NCBI RefSeq assembly: GCF_014805685.1
Contig: NC_060905.1
Span: 2,468,340-2,532,339 of the forward strand
DNA from: Silurus meridionalis
Taxonomy: Eukaryota > Chordata > Actinopteri > Siluriformes > Siluridae
DNA: 64,000 nt
Direction of reading: 5' to 3'
Position numbers and translations under genes: made by a program. Within the stretch, counting starts at the first letter, position 1, and each line of letters begins with the position of its first letter. The notes beneath the pieces are model-generated. The model had not been told where the DNA came from and did not search any database. It saw only the letters and a program-made list of their open reading frames with translations. Shown here one piece after another: positions 48,481 to 62,137 of this stretch.

Positions 48481-49710
48481 CCTACAGAGGTAAATTAACT
48501 CCTACTGTGCAGAGTAAACTAACTGTGTACAGTGTAGAATTAAATCCTTTAGTGTAGAATTACAGTCCACAGTGTAGAATTCTCACCAACATGCAAAATG
48601 TAGAATTAACACATATAGTACAGAATGAACTTATACAATGACAAATAAACAGCGCTTATGTAGAGTTCACTAAGACAGTGTAGAATTGACACCCACAATC
48701 TTACATTTACATTCCCACAATCTCACAATCCCCACATTTTGAAATATACACCAACAATAGAGAATTAATGCTCACTGCCAACACAGTGGCGAATTAAAAT
48801 CCACAGACTAGCACTGACACCCACAGTGTAGAATTACCTTCTATAGTATAACACTAACACCTGTAATGTAGAATTAACTTCCACAGTGTAGAATTAACTC
48901 AGTATAGAATTACCTTCTATAGAATGGAACTAATACCCGCAATGCAGAATTAACACCCACAGTATAGAATTACCCTCTATAGTATAACACTTACACCTGT
49001 TATGTAGAATTAACCTTCACAGTGTAGAATTAACTCAGTGTAGAAGTGCCTTAACACTAACACCAGCAACAAAGAATTAACACCCACAATGTAGAATTAC
49101 CTTCTGTAGTGTAAAACTCACAGCAACAGTGTAGATTTAACACCTACAGATTAGAATAAACATACAATATAGAATTAACTTAGTGTACAATTACCTTCTA
49201 TAGTGTAAAATTAACACCCACAATGCAGAATTGACCAAGTGTACAGTTATTTTCTGTAGTGCAAAATTTACACCCACAGCATAGAGTTAATTCTACAGTG
49301 TCCTGTAGAATTAACACATACAATGTAGAATGAACCTGTTTATTGTAGAATTAACTCATATAATGTAGAATTTACCCCTTTAGTATAGAATTGACTAATA
49401 TAATGTGAGATTAACTCCTTTAGTGTAGAATTGACTCATATAAGGTAGAAATATCTTCTTTATAGAGAATTAACAGGTTTATTGTAGAATTAACTCATAC
49501 AATGTAGGATTAACTCCTTAAGTGTAGAATTAATACAATGAAGACTTAACAGGTTTATTGTAGAATTAACGCTTTAGTGTACAATTATTCAGATCATATA
49601 GAGTTAACTCTCTTAGTGTAGAACTAATACAATGTAGAATTTACACAATTATTGTAGAATTAACGCATGCAATGTAGAATAAACTACTTAAGTTTTGAAC
49701 TAACTCATGC
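48481..49710 (+). repeat. 20-bp minisatellite, TGTAGAATTAAC core, left block
   Basis: About 60 units, most of them 20 bp, of the type AGTGTAGAATTAACACCCAC, with the core TGTAGAATTAAC and a variable second half (CTCATATA, CTTCTAT, CACCCACA). The units are diverged. The part 49443-49710 is almost identical, inverted, to 55803-56072. Confidence 0.9.
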
Positions 49711-49828
<118 letters not shown>

Positions 49829-49937
49829 AGCAATGGTGGCATGGATAAGTTGACTTTTGTAATTCTAGAATGGTGGGAAGTACGAAGTACACTGAGATAT
49901 GAATGGATAACAAAAAGGGTGGAAGGTAAATAGGTGA

Positions 49938-49999
49938 ATGGATGGATGGATGGATGGATGGATGGATGGATGGATGGATGGATGGATGGATGGATGGAT
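49938..49999 (+). repeat. (GGAT)n microsatellite
   Basis: About 15 GGAT units. Confidence 0.95.
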
Positions 50000-51547
50000 G
50001 ACTTTTGCCTGGAGAAGCCACATTGTTCTGAAAATTATGGGGATTTTGAATATATTTAAAAAAAACCTTATATTTGTATCTACAAATAAATATGGATGGC
50101 ATAAGTGCACAAGTTGGCTCATGGTAACCTTTGACTTGGCCCCAACATGCCCATATACTGTATAAGAATAGTAAAAAAAGGGGAAAATGCCATTTGGAAA
50201 GAAATGTAGAAAAGTAAGGATTATGTCATTAGAGGTCACTGAACAGCTGTATAAGACACTAAACTCTATTGTACAATTAATTGGATTGTTTCTCATTGTA
50301 ATATGAGTTACACTCAACCAGAACATTGAAAATATAATTGCATTAATTAAACAGATTAGAGAGAAACGTTTTCTATTTATTTATTTATTATTATTATTAT
50401 TATATATTTTTTATTTTATTTTTTCATATTTAATCATAAATGCAAAGAACCATAACAACAATAAATTAGACTTCAACCCTTCATAGGAAAAAGTTTAGGC
50501 CCCTTTGGTCTAGTGTTATACTGTAGCCTACTGTGAAAAAAAAAAATCCATTGTATATCTTGTCATTCTTGTTTTTTCCAATCGAATAAACTGTGTTTAT
50601 TGACTTGATGGAGGCAGTACGGCCCAACCTCTTTACAATCATTGTAAGCAGAAAATCATGTCTGACCACACATGTCGATCCCTGAGGCAGATGGGCGACA
50701 AGGACAGAAGACCAGAAGCTCTCGGATTCCGAAAGGCTTATTACGCAACGCCGTATCCAAGGGAAAGAAACACACAACAGTGTGTTGCACAATAAAGAAA
50801 ATAATTAGAGTTGATCCAATTAGTGTATTCACAAAGATTAAAAAAGATTAGAGGGGACGTTATGGAAGCTTAATGCAGCAAATTAATCCCTGGCCAAAGC
50901 CAAACTGGTGCGATGTTCTATATAAAAAAATAAATAAAAAAGAGCTAATTACATTCAACAAAATCAAAAGAGCTTTTTAGCATCAGGCATTAACTGAATC
51001 TCTGGCCACTGTGACAGGATAATAGTCATGGCTCTCCTATAATGAAAAAGGGATAACCTGCACTTAATAAAAAACATTTGGTTCATTACGAATGAATGTT
51101 GGGTGAGGACACGGGGCTAGGACATTCCTGTGGACGGTCAGAAGACTAATTGGGTTGTTTTTTTTTTTTCAGTCAAGACGAGTCAAGTACCGCCTCACAC
51201 TTTTTTGTTCTAATCTTCATCACAGAAAAATTTACTATATACGTATGCACAAGCATTGCTGTGAAGTGGCTAGAAACATTAGCTAGAGATATTTTGTTGA
51301 ATATCTGAAGGAACGTTAATAATTACCATATTGGGGGTGGTGGGGTATCAGGGTGCAGTTTACAGTTACATTCTAGATCCTGCAAGAACCTTTGTGTAGT
51401 GTTAAGATGACTGATGGTTCTTAGTTATCAAAAACATTCATAGGGTTTTTATGAACCCCAGAGTATCCCACCAAACCCTTACAATGTGGTACAATGTGGT
51501 TCTTCAGGTGCTGCTTGAACCTCAACGTGCCTCGACCGCCTACGACC
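50000..51547. other. Intergenic, contains a CNE-like island
   Basis: No gene. 50790-51130 is non-repetitive with blocks such as GGGGACGTTATGGAAGC, GCAAATTAATCCCTGGCC and GAGCTAATTACATTCAAC that look constrained. Confidence 0.4.
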
Positions 51548-51640
51548 CTGTCACCCCTTCACCATTGTTCCTTCCTTGGAGCACTTTTGATAGATAATGA
51601 CCACTGCAGACTGGAAACAGCCCACAAGAGCTGCATTTGC
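51548..51640 (-). mobile_element. Tc1-like family E, inner fragment (left of L2 insertion)
   Basis: The minus strand reads SCGLFPVCSGHYLSKVLQGR and NNGEGVTGS, the part of the transposase N-terminal domain that follows KTAAL. It is the same segment as 24175-24260. The rest of the reading continues at 53251, on the other side of the L2 LINE. Confidence 0.75.
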
Positions 51641-53250
51641 ATTTGCGGCATTTAGCAGATGCCCTTGTCCAGAGCGTCGTACAATAGTGCTTTGAGTCAC
51701 TAGCAATGAATAAATCTATACCGTTAACCTGGAATACAAACTCTTGATTTTCACAAAGCAAACTTGGAAAGTGCTAATTTAAGTGAGTTTCAACAAGAGG
51801 AAGGTCTTTAGCTTTCACTTAAAGATACTCAGGGGCTCAGCTGTTCGGACATTCAGGGGAAGTTCATTCCACCACCTCGGTGCCAGAACAGAGAAGAGCC
51901 TTAAAGTATACTTACCTCTCATTCTGAGAGAAGGTGGTACCAGTCGAGCAGTGCCGGACGATCTCAGACAGCGTGGTGCAGTGCGAGATGTGGTGAGGTC
52001 ACTGAGGTAAGATGGTGCTGGTCCGTTCTCCTTGTAGGCAAGAATCAGTGTTTTGAATCTTATGTGTGCAGCTACTGGAAATCAGTGAAGGAAGCGCAGC
52101 AGTAGGGTGGTGTGGGAGAACTTGGGCAGATTGAATGCTGCGTATTGGATCATTTGCAGTGGACGAATAGCGTTCAGAGGAAAACCTGCTAGCAGGAGTT
52201 GCAGTAGTCCAGTCTCGAAATGACAAGAGACTGAACAAGCACCTGGGCAGCCTGTGTGGACAGAATTGGTCAGATTATTTGGTGTTGTAGAGAAGAACTC
52301 TATAAGAATGAACAACATTAGCAACATGTAAGGAGAATGACAGTTTATTGTCCATAGTTACCCCCAAGGTTACGAGCAGTGGCTGAAAGGGAGAGCAGAG
52401 ATTCATGAAGAGTTATTCAGAGATCTTGATCTGGAGATGAATCACCTGGGATAACCAGCAGTTCTGTTTGCTGGGGTTGAGTTTTTAATTGATGAGCACT
52501 GATCAATGAAGATATGTCTGTCAAGCATGCCGAGATCCAAGCAGAAGCTGTGGTATCTAAGGGAGGGAAAGAAAATATGAATTGAGTGTCATCAGCATAG
52601 CAGTGGTAAGAAATGTGAGGATATGACTTCACCAATGGAGTGGGTATAGAGTGAGAAAAGTATGGGACCAAGCGTCGAGTCTTCTCGGACACCAGTGGTG
52701 AGTCTGGACAGGGCAGATGCCAAAAAAGCTGTCTCTGGAATGTGCTGCTTTGAAGCCAGACTGGTTTGGATCATGGAGTTTGTTCTGTGAGAGATGTGAC
52801 AGATTTAGAAAGAAAGGAGAGAAGTGAGTGTAGTTGTTGATTTCTGATGGATCCAGAGCAGGTTTCTTTAAGATGGGAATGACCCTTGCTTGCTTGAAGG
52901 TAGTTGGCACATAGCCAGATGTTAAGGACCTGTTGATGATTTTGGAGATGAAGGGCAGGAGATATTGTGATATGGTCTGAAGCATAGTTGAAGGGATTGG
53001 ATTCAAAGGGCAAGTGGTGGGATTGCAAGATTGGATGACTTGTAGTATCTCATCTTCTTTTAAGGTTGAGAAGTTTACAACGAAGGAGTAGAGGGATTCA
53101 TGTCTGTGTAGTGTAATCATTGTTGGGAAGGAAGTGAAGGTCTGGAAGATTTCCTTAAACTTTTTATCATAGAAGAAGGCAAAGTCATCAGGGGATGGAG
53201 CAGGTGTGGCAGGGGGGTTGAGTAGTGAAGAGAAGATTTTGTGGAGTTTT
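51641..53250 (-). pseudogene. L2-type LINE, copy 2, inserted into a Tc1 element
   Basis: The minus strand runs from an RT N-terminal part (SLYSFVVNFSTLKEDEILQV, NPTTCPLNPIPSTMLQTISQ, FKQARVIPILKKPALDPSEI, DPNQSGFKAAHSRDS) to LSRLTTGVREDSTLGPILFS, then the active site SYHCYADDTQFIFSFPP near 52570-52615, a later region with NLTNSVHTGCPGACSVSCHF in shifted frame, and the tail at 51641-51700 with GCGGCATTTAGCAGATGCCC. RT motif A (DLSAAFDT type) is lost in a deletion near 52720-52740. It is non-functional. Confidence 0.88.
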
Positions 53251-53505
53251 ACGAGCAGTTTTAGAGATGCTCAGCCCCAGTTATCTAGACATCACAATTT
53301 GTCAAACTCGCTTAAATCCTTACGCTCGCCCATTTTTCCTGCTTCTAACATGTCAACTTTGAGGACAAAATGTTCACTTGCTGCCTAATAAATAAATCCA
53401 CCCACTAACAGGTGCCACGATGAAGAGATCATCAGTGTTCTTCACTTCACCGCTCATAATGTTATAAGGTCATGATGTTATGCCTGTTCGGAGTATAAAA
53501 CTACA
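53251..53505 (-). mobile_element. Tc1-like family E, 5' end (right of L2 insertion)
   Basis: Minus strand from 53505: TIR remnant with GGCATAACATCATGACC-like sequence, leader with TAGGCAGCAAGTGAACATTT and CAAAGTTGACATGTTAGAAG, then the transposase start near 53340 (MGERKD-like) to KLRGWAEHL-type decayed sequence at 53260. With 51548-51640 it forms one Tc1 copy split by the L2 LINE. Confidence 0.8.
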
Positions 53506-53589
53506 CAAAGCTATTCTTTATTTTCAAATTTAGAAGTTAGCCAAGTGGTGACAAAAAAAAAAAAAAATTTATTGAGAGGGATCATTTGT

Positions 53590-53770
53590 GCAGTGCTTGT
53601 TTAGTGCTTGTTTGGTGAAGATGTAGATGAAGATGTTCGGGCTTCATTTGAAGGCATCCAGCTGTTCAGCAAGCCAGGAGGAGTTCATTCAGCCAGGAGG
53701 AGTTCATTCAGCCAAGAGAAGATCATTGCACCACTTGATTGCCAGTACAGAGATGAGTAGTGATGAATGC
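53590..53770 (-). repeat. L2 3'-region scrap with a 22-bp duplication
   Basis: AAGCCAGGAGGAGTTCATTC is repeated about three times. The surroundings (CCAGCTGTTCAGC, TTGATTGCCAGTACAGAGA) resemble the L2 3' region at 51830-51900. Confidence 0.5.
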
Positions 53771-55655
53771 TATCCATCCCAAGAAGCAAATCGATGTTGG
53801 CCAGGCTTGTATTTTGGGTGGCCATGTTGGCTCTCTTTATATAACGCTGTGCCAAAGAAGCTTGATCGGCCAACGTTGGAAGGGTGGTATGGCCAATCTT
53901 CAGTCTAATAGACAAAATTACATTGGGATAATGTTGGCATCGGACGTAGCTGACATTGGCATAAAGTAAGTTTGTCCATTGTGCACATTATGTAAAGCCA
54001 CCTTAAGTAAAGTACAGGTAATGCAGTCTATTGAGGGCAGTGTCCTTGTTTTACAGAACAGTGCTGAAGATGTTGAGTAATCTTGTTAGGAATAATTTTG
54101 AGAATTTTTACCACTTTGCATAGATTTAACATCCAGAAAGATCTTATAAATGTTTCACAGGCAGGTCCATTTCTACCTGGCATTATTCCTATTCACTGTG
54201 AAAAATATCTCTATTTGTATTATAAGAAAAAAGTTAACAATATCTACAGGGTGCATAGTAATCAAATTTGGGGCGTGATGTTCCAAGCACAGTGCCGTTT
54301 CCTTTCCGAAGGTGACAAGGCCCATTCGGCTTTATCATCACCCCCGAAGAAAGTCTGCCGCCATTGCGCTTATAATTGCTCTGCCTGGCTTGTAAAAAGC
54401 AAATTAAATCTGGATTAGAAGTGCAGTTCTTTTTTTGAAAGTTTGGGGCTGAAGTAAATCGCACCGGAGCGTGAGATATCATCTTGTGACTCAGTTTTGT
54501 ATTTACATTTGTATTTACGCAAAACAAATCTTGCCAGAAGAGAGGAGTTTATTATAACAGCTAATGGAGACTAAGTGTGGAATGAGATGCTCAAAAATTA
54601 CATTCCAACCTTATGTTCAGGTGTCTACAAACTTTGAATTCTTTTGTATATGTCTATGGTGGAAGATGACAAAAAATACCACATGACCTGGGTGTAGGTT
54701 CAGACAGCAGCAGGTTATAAATAAAATTGTAGTCATGTAAAAAAAAAGTAAAGATGGTATGGGTGCTGGAGAGGAAAAAATAAAATGAGATGTTCATGCA
54801 TTCGTGGAGAAGTAATTGGAATATACTTAACATTTCACTTGGCTCTTTAAGAAAGTGTGTATGTGCTGTGGAGTAAAAGTGGGATGAAGAACTCAGACTG
54901 TATTCCTTCCATAATGAGCTTTTTTCAAGGTAATTTCTTTTCTATGAATTTGATCATCATATTTCTTCTATAATACCTTTATATTATCTTTCTATATCCT
55001 TTCCTTGTTTTAATTTACAAATAATATTTAAAATTAATTTTTTTTGGTTTTATTTTTTTTTTTGTCAATTTTTTTAGAATAGCTTTATTTTGGATATATA
55101 AATATAGATTAGTATTATTGTTATTATTTGTGAGTAGGTTAAAGGTGATTTAGCTAATAATTCATGAATCATCATGCATCAGATATTTGCTTTATAATCT
55201 CACTAATGCTTTCATCTGCTTTTACTGCCTCTAATTATCATGCAGTTCTGCACAGTTATCTTTATATATCTGTTACTTTTGTATAAAACTGCCCATGATC
55301 ATTTTAAAAAAAATTTGGGAGATGCAAAAAAACAAAACAAAAAAAATACAACAAAGAAGACCCAGGATTGTTGAGCAGCTAGAATCTTGTATTAGATATG
55401 AATGGGACAATGTTCCTCTCCTCAAACCACTTTTAACTATTGTTAAAAGAAGTGTAGCATCATCAGTAAATTTGGCCTTGTCACAACTTTTTTGAGCTGC
55501 AGTGCGGCGTATAAACATCAAAAGTATGAGTTCATGGGATTTGAAAATCGTTGCATTTTGTTTTTATTTACGTTTTACACAGCGCCCCAACATTTTTGTA
55601 ATTAAGATTGTACACTGTATTATCATGGGTACTGCTGGAAAAATCAATCAATCAA
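53771..55655. other. Intergenic with MITE scrap and CNE-like islands
   Basis: 54525-54650 is the 3' end of a family B MITE (GGAGTTTATTATAACAGCTA, TTCAGGTGTCTACAAACTTT). 54225-54530 and 55140-55270 are non-repetitive and look conserved. 53800-53970 has loose TGGCCAACGTTGG repeats. No gene. Confidence 0.45.
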
Positions 55656-55658
55656 TCA

Positions 55659-56930
<1,272 letters not shown>

Positions 56931-57440
56931 TATCTAGCTAATAAAACCTGTGTAGACTGTAAACACAGTCTAAAACAATATGTTAAGAATAATAATGATA
57001 CTGTCCTAGATAGCACTGCCTCGACGCAGAGAGAAAAGTGTGCAAGTTTATTGATCCATATTGCAACCCCACTGGATTAACTGTGTAATTTCGGCTCCAG
57101 CACCTGGTCCACAGATCTCCTGCAGAAAATCAGTGTGGGCTTTTCGGTCCCTCGAGGTGAGAGAAGATGTTGTTTCTTTTTAAGCGGCCAGTTTAAGCCT
57201 TTGACACTCCAGCTGGCAGAGTTTCCAAACTTTCAAAGGAGGGCAGAGAGTAGAGAAAAACGTGTAATGATTGTGTTCTTTGGAGCCAGAAAGGATTTAG
57301 TAAGGTTGGTTTTATGGGTATTAAAAAAAAAAAAAAAAGAAGAAGGTGGGGGTCCAGAAGGTTGTGCAGGTGAAAACCTACAGAAGCAAAGCATAAGGAA
57401 CATTTCCTGTCTGATTGTATAAATTTGAAACTTGTGCAAA
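56931..57440. other. Intergenic, no gene recognised
   Basis: Non-repetitive except for an A tract near 57325-57340. 57060-57240 has balanced composition; a short open frame there has no recognisable domain. Confidence 0.4.
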
Positions 57441-57441
57441 G

Positions 57442-57507
<66 letters not shown>
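57441..57507 (+). repeat. (TTTC)n microsatellite
   Basis: About 16 units, directly abutting a hAT-like MITE copy. Confidence 0.95.
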
Positions 57508-57508
<1 letters not shown>

Positions 57509-58122
57509 AGTAGTGATTTATTATAACTATAATGGTCCTATTATCATTTTTATCACAAGATTCTTTACTTAATCACCTCAGTTTATGTGAAAAGACTCGA
57601 ATGTGACTCTCAGCACACTGATCTATTAATAGAATGATATTAATGACTCAAACACTGATTGATTTCTATTCCAATTATCATGAACCCAAAACCTTCTTCT
57701 CAACTACTTCCAAAAAATGGTGTAAACAAGGTCACGTGTGTTGTGGTGAGTTCGAGTCTGAAGTTTCTTCATCATTTGTTCCTCTCTAAATGTTCTGCTT
57801 GATGTTGAACTGATGCTGAACTGTATGTTGGTGATCAGTAGATACACCAAGCACCAATCAGAACACGTGTAAAACAGAGCGTGCACTTGATCCTGATTGG
57901 TGACTCGCTGCGTGTTTCACCAGTTAAGTTTTTATCCTCGTAAATAAAAAGGTGATTTTACAAAATGTAGTTGAGTAAAAAGTTTTGACTTTGTAGTGAA
58001 ATGTAGTGAAGTTACAGTAAAAGTCTCCACAGATGAAAACACTTCAGTGAAGTACAGATACGTGAAAAAGCTACTTAAGTACAGTAACAAATGAAATTTA
58101 CTTTATTACTTTCCACCAGTGC
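57508..58122 (+). mobile_element. hAT-like MITE, copy 2 (left end replaced by TTTC repeat)
   Basis: From AGTAGTGATTTATTATAACT onward it follows the order of copy 1 at 25672-26286 with about 90 percent identity by eye, and ends CTTTCCACCAGTGC. The first 130 bp of the family are missing at the TTTC junction. Confidence 0.7.
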
Positions 58123-58608
58123 ACAAGGTACAGTAGAAGTAGCTAAAAAGCATCTCCTCAACTCCCACTATATTAAAAAGCATGTTGATGGAGCCAGATT
58201 GACTCTGATAGAAACGTTCATTTCTCAGTCCTCATCCCAAATCTAATGTTCTCGAGCAGCAGGTTGTCATGATGAGCCCTGGCACAGGACCTGGTGCCTC
58301 AATAAACTAGTGCAGCTCAGTATCCATAGCCCAGTGTGTCTTTGTTGCGATTATGGTGGCTTCGGTCTGTCACAAGCCCCGGCTCATTCTGCACTCGGCA
58401 TCTTGAAACACGCCAATAACTCACGTCCTGGGATTTGCACGAGGCAGCGGAAATCCTGTATGGAACCGTACACGGCTGTGACGACAGAAAAACATGCACC
58501 GTTTCTGAGAACCTTATTGTGCATTTCTATTTCGGAGTTCAAGTTTAATGCTGAACCATCAGATCTGAACCTGAGAGAAGGCAAGAGAGGGACAGAGAGA
58601 GAGAGAGG

Positions 58609-58646
<38 letters not shown>

Positions 58647-59887
58647 GGAGGAAAAGGAAAATGAAGAGGCATGAAATATTCAACACGCCATACACGTCGT
58701 AGAGGAATGTGAAAATGGTGTGTTTTGTTGTTTTTCCCAGTGAAATGTGTTTATTGCAACATGAAATGACGAGCTATTGTGTAGCGCTGATGCCGTCTAT
58801 AAAGAACGCGTGAAAGGTCATTATACACGCGCTCGCTTTTCAACGGCGCGTTAAGACGTGTGTGAACCTGAACCTCGCTGCCTCGTGGATAAACACACAC
58901 CATGAAAATGGAGAAACAGTTAAACAAATGTAGCTGCATTTGTTTCCTTTGTTAGTGTGTATGATTAATATGTGTGTGTTTGGGTAGCGTGGAGGTTTCT
59001 ATCTCCCGGCCTTGCTGCAAAAACAATGCGAAAAAGTAACTGTTACAAAAATTCTAATGGTTTCCGCTAGAAATACCATTACAGTCCATTAGATCTTAAC
59101 AATTACACCTTATCATAAATTGGTTTCCATGATAATGTGTGTTTGTGTATATTTAATTATCATCAAACCAAAGAAACCCAGTGTAGAACCTGGATGAACC
59201 TGTAGAATCTGGAGCCTTGTGGTCCTAATAGTCTCTAATGGTGTCCAACATGTGATCTATAAGCTGCCAAAGGTCTTCTATTGGTCCCTGAGGGTATCAA
59301 ATAGAAAGCAACTAATGATCAGTAGAGATTGAGGCAGATGTTACAGATGTTGCAGGAAGTTACAGCTCTACCTCTGCCATTTTAATCTGTATTCTATGTG
59401 ACTCTCAGGACACACCTCGGTCTCCGTAGTGATGTGATACATCATATTCACGTTGCAGTAGCGTTACTGAGAGAACGCGCTCGAGAAACAGTTTAGCGAC
59501 GGAAAATCAACCTACATATCAAATATTGCTCACAAATTATTGGTCACTTTCTGAATAATAAAATAGAGAACATTTACTAATAATTATTTAAAAATAAATA
59601 CATTTTTACCGACACAAATATGTTCAAAATGATGCATCTCGATACAAATGCTAACTTGTATCCGATGCCCACTTTTTTAAACCGGTGCATAACATCATCA
59701 ACATTTACGCCGATGCACAGATGCGAATCGCTGAATCTTACCATCCCTTGTAGAGACCCACAGGGTTACACCATCACAGCTTTCATTCAAACCAGTAAAA
59801 TTGACATGAATACCATTCAAACCATTACAAATTCTCTGAATGTTTCTAAAGTGTGTTTTCAGCAGAGAATAGCGACCGGTTGAAAGA
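58123..59887. other. Intergenic with CNE-like island and GA run
   Basis: 58310-58560 is a balanced, non-repetitive segment. A GA run lies at 58595-58643. 58775-58875 has a raised CpG count. No exon can be supported. Confidence 0.4.
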
Positions 59888-60305
59888 ATATACACCGTAC
59901 GGACAAAGGTACTGGGACACAAGACTTTACATCCATATGTGGTTCTTCACCAAACTAAACAATTGTATCAGATGTCTTTGGATGCAGTAGCATGAAACCT
60001 GTTCCAGCATGACACAAAGTGCACAAAACCAGCTCCATGAATATCTGCTTTACATTGATGGAGTGAAAGATCTCCTACCCTAATGAACATGATCAATGTG
60101 AACACTGTCTGCACTCCAGGCCTCCTCACCTTCTCACCTACATCAGTACCTGACTTTACTAACACACTTGTGACTGAATGAATCTCATGCAAAATCTCTT
60201 TAAATTCTAGTGGAACATCTTCCCAGAATAGTGGAGCTTACTATAAGAGCTAACTGAGAACTAAATATAGAATAGGATGTTTATGTTTTGTCTATATAGT
60301 GTATT
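59888..60305 (+). mobile_element. Tc1-type MITE, family B, nearly full length
   Basis: Left end ACGGACAAAGGTACTGGGAC, right end GTTTTGTCTATATAGTGTA. Between them are CCAGCTCCATGAATATCTGC, CTCCAGGCCTCCTCACCTTC, ACATCAGTACCTGACTTTAC and GAATAGTGGAGCTTAC. Confidence 0.75.
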
Positions 60306-60954
60306 TGGACTGTCTAGTATTAAACTTTTCTGGCAACAAGCTTCAGAATCGTAAGGGTTGCAGTTTTTTGTGTAGTCATTCACTGTTCCTTCACTGTTTG
60401 CTGTAGCAAAATATATATTAGTGGATTGAAAAATTTCCATGTGGTCGTCATTAAACATTGTTAAAGAGTTTCTTTAGAAGCAGTTAGCGGTGAGTAAATG
60501 AGATTAGCTCTCGTGCTTGATGATTAAGTGTGGGAAAAAGGTTTGCATTTAGCCGCCAGCCCTGCCACTCGAAAAAAAAAAGCCTCTTTCTGGCACTTTT
60601 TCTTTTTTTGTTTATTACCAATTTTTCCAGAGTCTTTGACAAATCCGGGGAGTCTGGCTCGTGAGACAAACTACTAATAGACGTCCAGTCGAGAGGCTTT
60701 TCGAAATTCCACGACAGGATCCAAGGCTGTAGGCAGGACTTGAAATTAACACCCACTCACCAAATGTGGGTAAGATTTGGCACGTGGAAAGCTCATTTGC
60801 CAGCCATTTTGGCACCTAATCCTATGGTGTTGCTCATCAGAAATAGTGAGTGTGTAGTCTGTGTATAAACTGCTTGCAGTGAACCTGCATTTTCTTCACT
60901 TGAGCTTTAGTCTAAGCAATGGTTTATCTCATGGTTTGAGGTGAAAATTGTGAT
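60306..60954. other. Intergenic with a CNE-like island
   Basis: 60440-60740 is non-repetitive with blocks such as GCATTTAGCCGCCAGCC and GGGGAGTCTGGCTCGTGAGA. No gene. Confidence 0.4.
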
Positions 60955-61165
60955 ATGAACAATATATTGGGACACCTGACTTTCCCAGTCATATTGTTTC
61001 TGTTGGTACAAAGTTGGAGGCACACATTTGTGTTGGACATCTTATGGATTGTTTTGGAAAGTATATCTTCATGCTGGAGCAGATTTGAGTCTCGTAGTTT
61101 AAGTGAATATTTTAAGCTAGTGCATCAGGCCCGGTTCCAGTCATTTATAACAGGATGGGCAAGTG
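60955..61165 (+). mobile_element. Tc1-type MITE, family B, 5' half
   Basis: ATATATTGGGACACCTGACT, CAAAGTTGGAGGCACACATT and CTTCATGCTGGAGCAGATTT are family landmarks. The 3' half is missing. Confidence 0.6.
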
Positions 61166-61474
61166 GAAATAATAGCTGGGCAATCAGTGGTAGTGACTAA
61201 TCCATTTCTCTTCATAACTCCTATTTATAAAATTAGAAAAAAATCAAATTCAAACTAATGACAATGAAAACAACTTAAAAACCTCTATTTTAACATTGAA
61301 CTCCACAAATCTTTTTTTTTTTTCTTTTAAATCAGATTAGTTTTTAAAAATATATATACATTTACATTCTAGAAAAAAGTTTTTTTTGTCCACTTTTATA
61401 GAATCTTTCCTTTTTTCCCTCAATGCATTAATTAATCGTAGACAGTATCAGAACGTTATGATAAAGTGTCCCTT

Positions 61475-61945
61475 TAAACGTTCACTTGAGAAAAAGTACA
61501 AAAGTTTTTGCCTATAAATGTACTTAAGTATCAAAAAGTACTATGATTTATTATAACTATAATGTTCCTATTATCATTTTTATCACCAGACTCTTTAAGA
61601 GAGATATACCTTTATTCGTCGCACAGTGGGGAGATTTCTGTACATTTTTTTTTTACTTAATCAACTCAGTTTATGTGTAAAGACTCGAATGTGACTCTCA
61701 GCACACTGATCTATTAATAGAATGATATTAATGACTCAAACACTGATTGATTTCTATTATAATGATCATGAGCACAAAACCTTCTTTTGAACTACTTAAA
61801 GAAAATTAAGGTCACGTGTGTTGTTGCGAGTCTGAAGTTTCTTCATCATTTATTCCTCTCTAAATGTTCTGCTTGATGTTGAACTGATGCTGAACTGTAT
61901 GTTGATGATCAGTAGATATACCAAGCGCCGATCAAAACAAGTTCA
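61475..61945 (+). mobile_element. hAT-like MITE, copy 3, truncated at the right
   Basis: Follows copy 1 from GAGAAAAAGTACAAAAGTTT to GATATACCAAGCGCCGATCA, with an extra 65-bp segment at about 61592-61657 (TATACCTTTATTCGTCGCAC) that the other copies lack. Confidence 0.68.
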
Positions 61946-62137
61946 ATACTTCAATACCCTCGTTTGTATGTAGAAGATCAACTCAAAATCCTAGTTTTGT
62001 GTGTCTGCAACCAGCACTGGGAAAATAAACGTCTGAAAACAGATGTCATGATACGAGTCGTATTGTGAAAATAGGAGTCAGTCATTCCTGCAGTTATTCA
62101 AGGATAAAGAATATTCCTGCCACTGTTTTTGTGTAAT

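Noticed and set aside
58310..58702. 130-codon plus-strand frame as a host exon
   Set aside because: It ends in a GA microsatellite, has no recognisable domain and no clear splice sites; the segment reads better as non-coding DNA.
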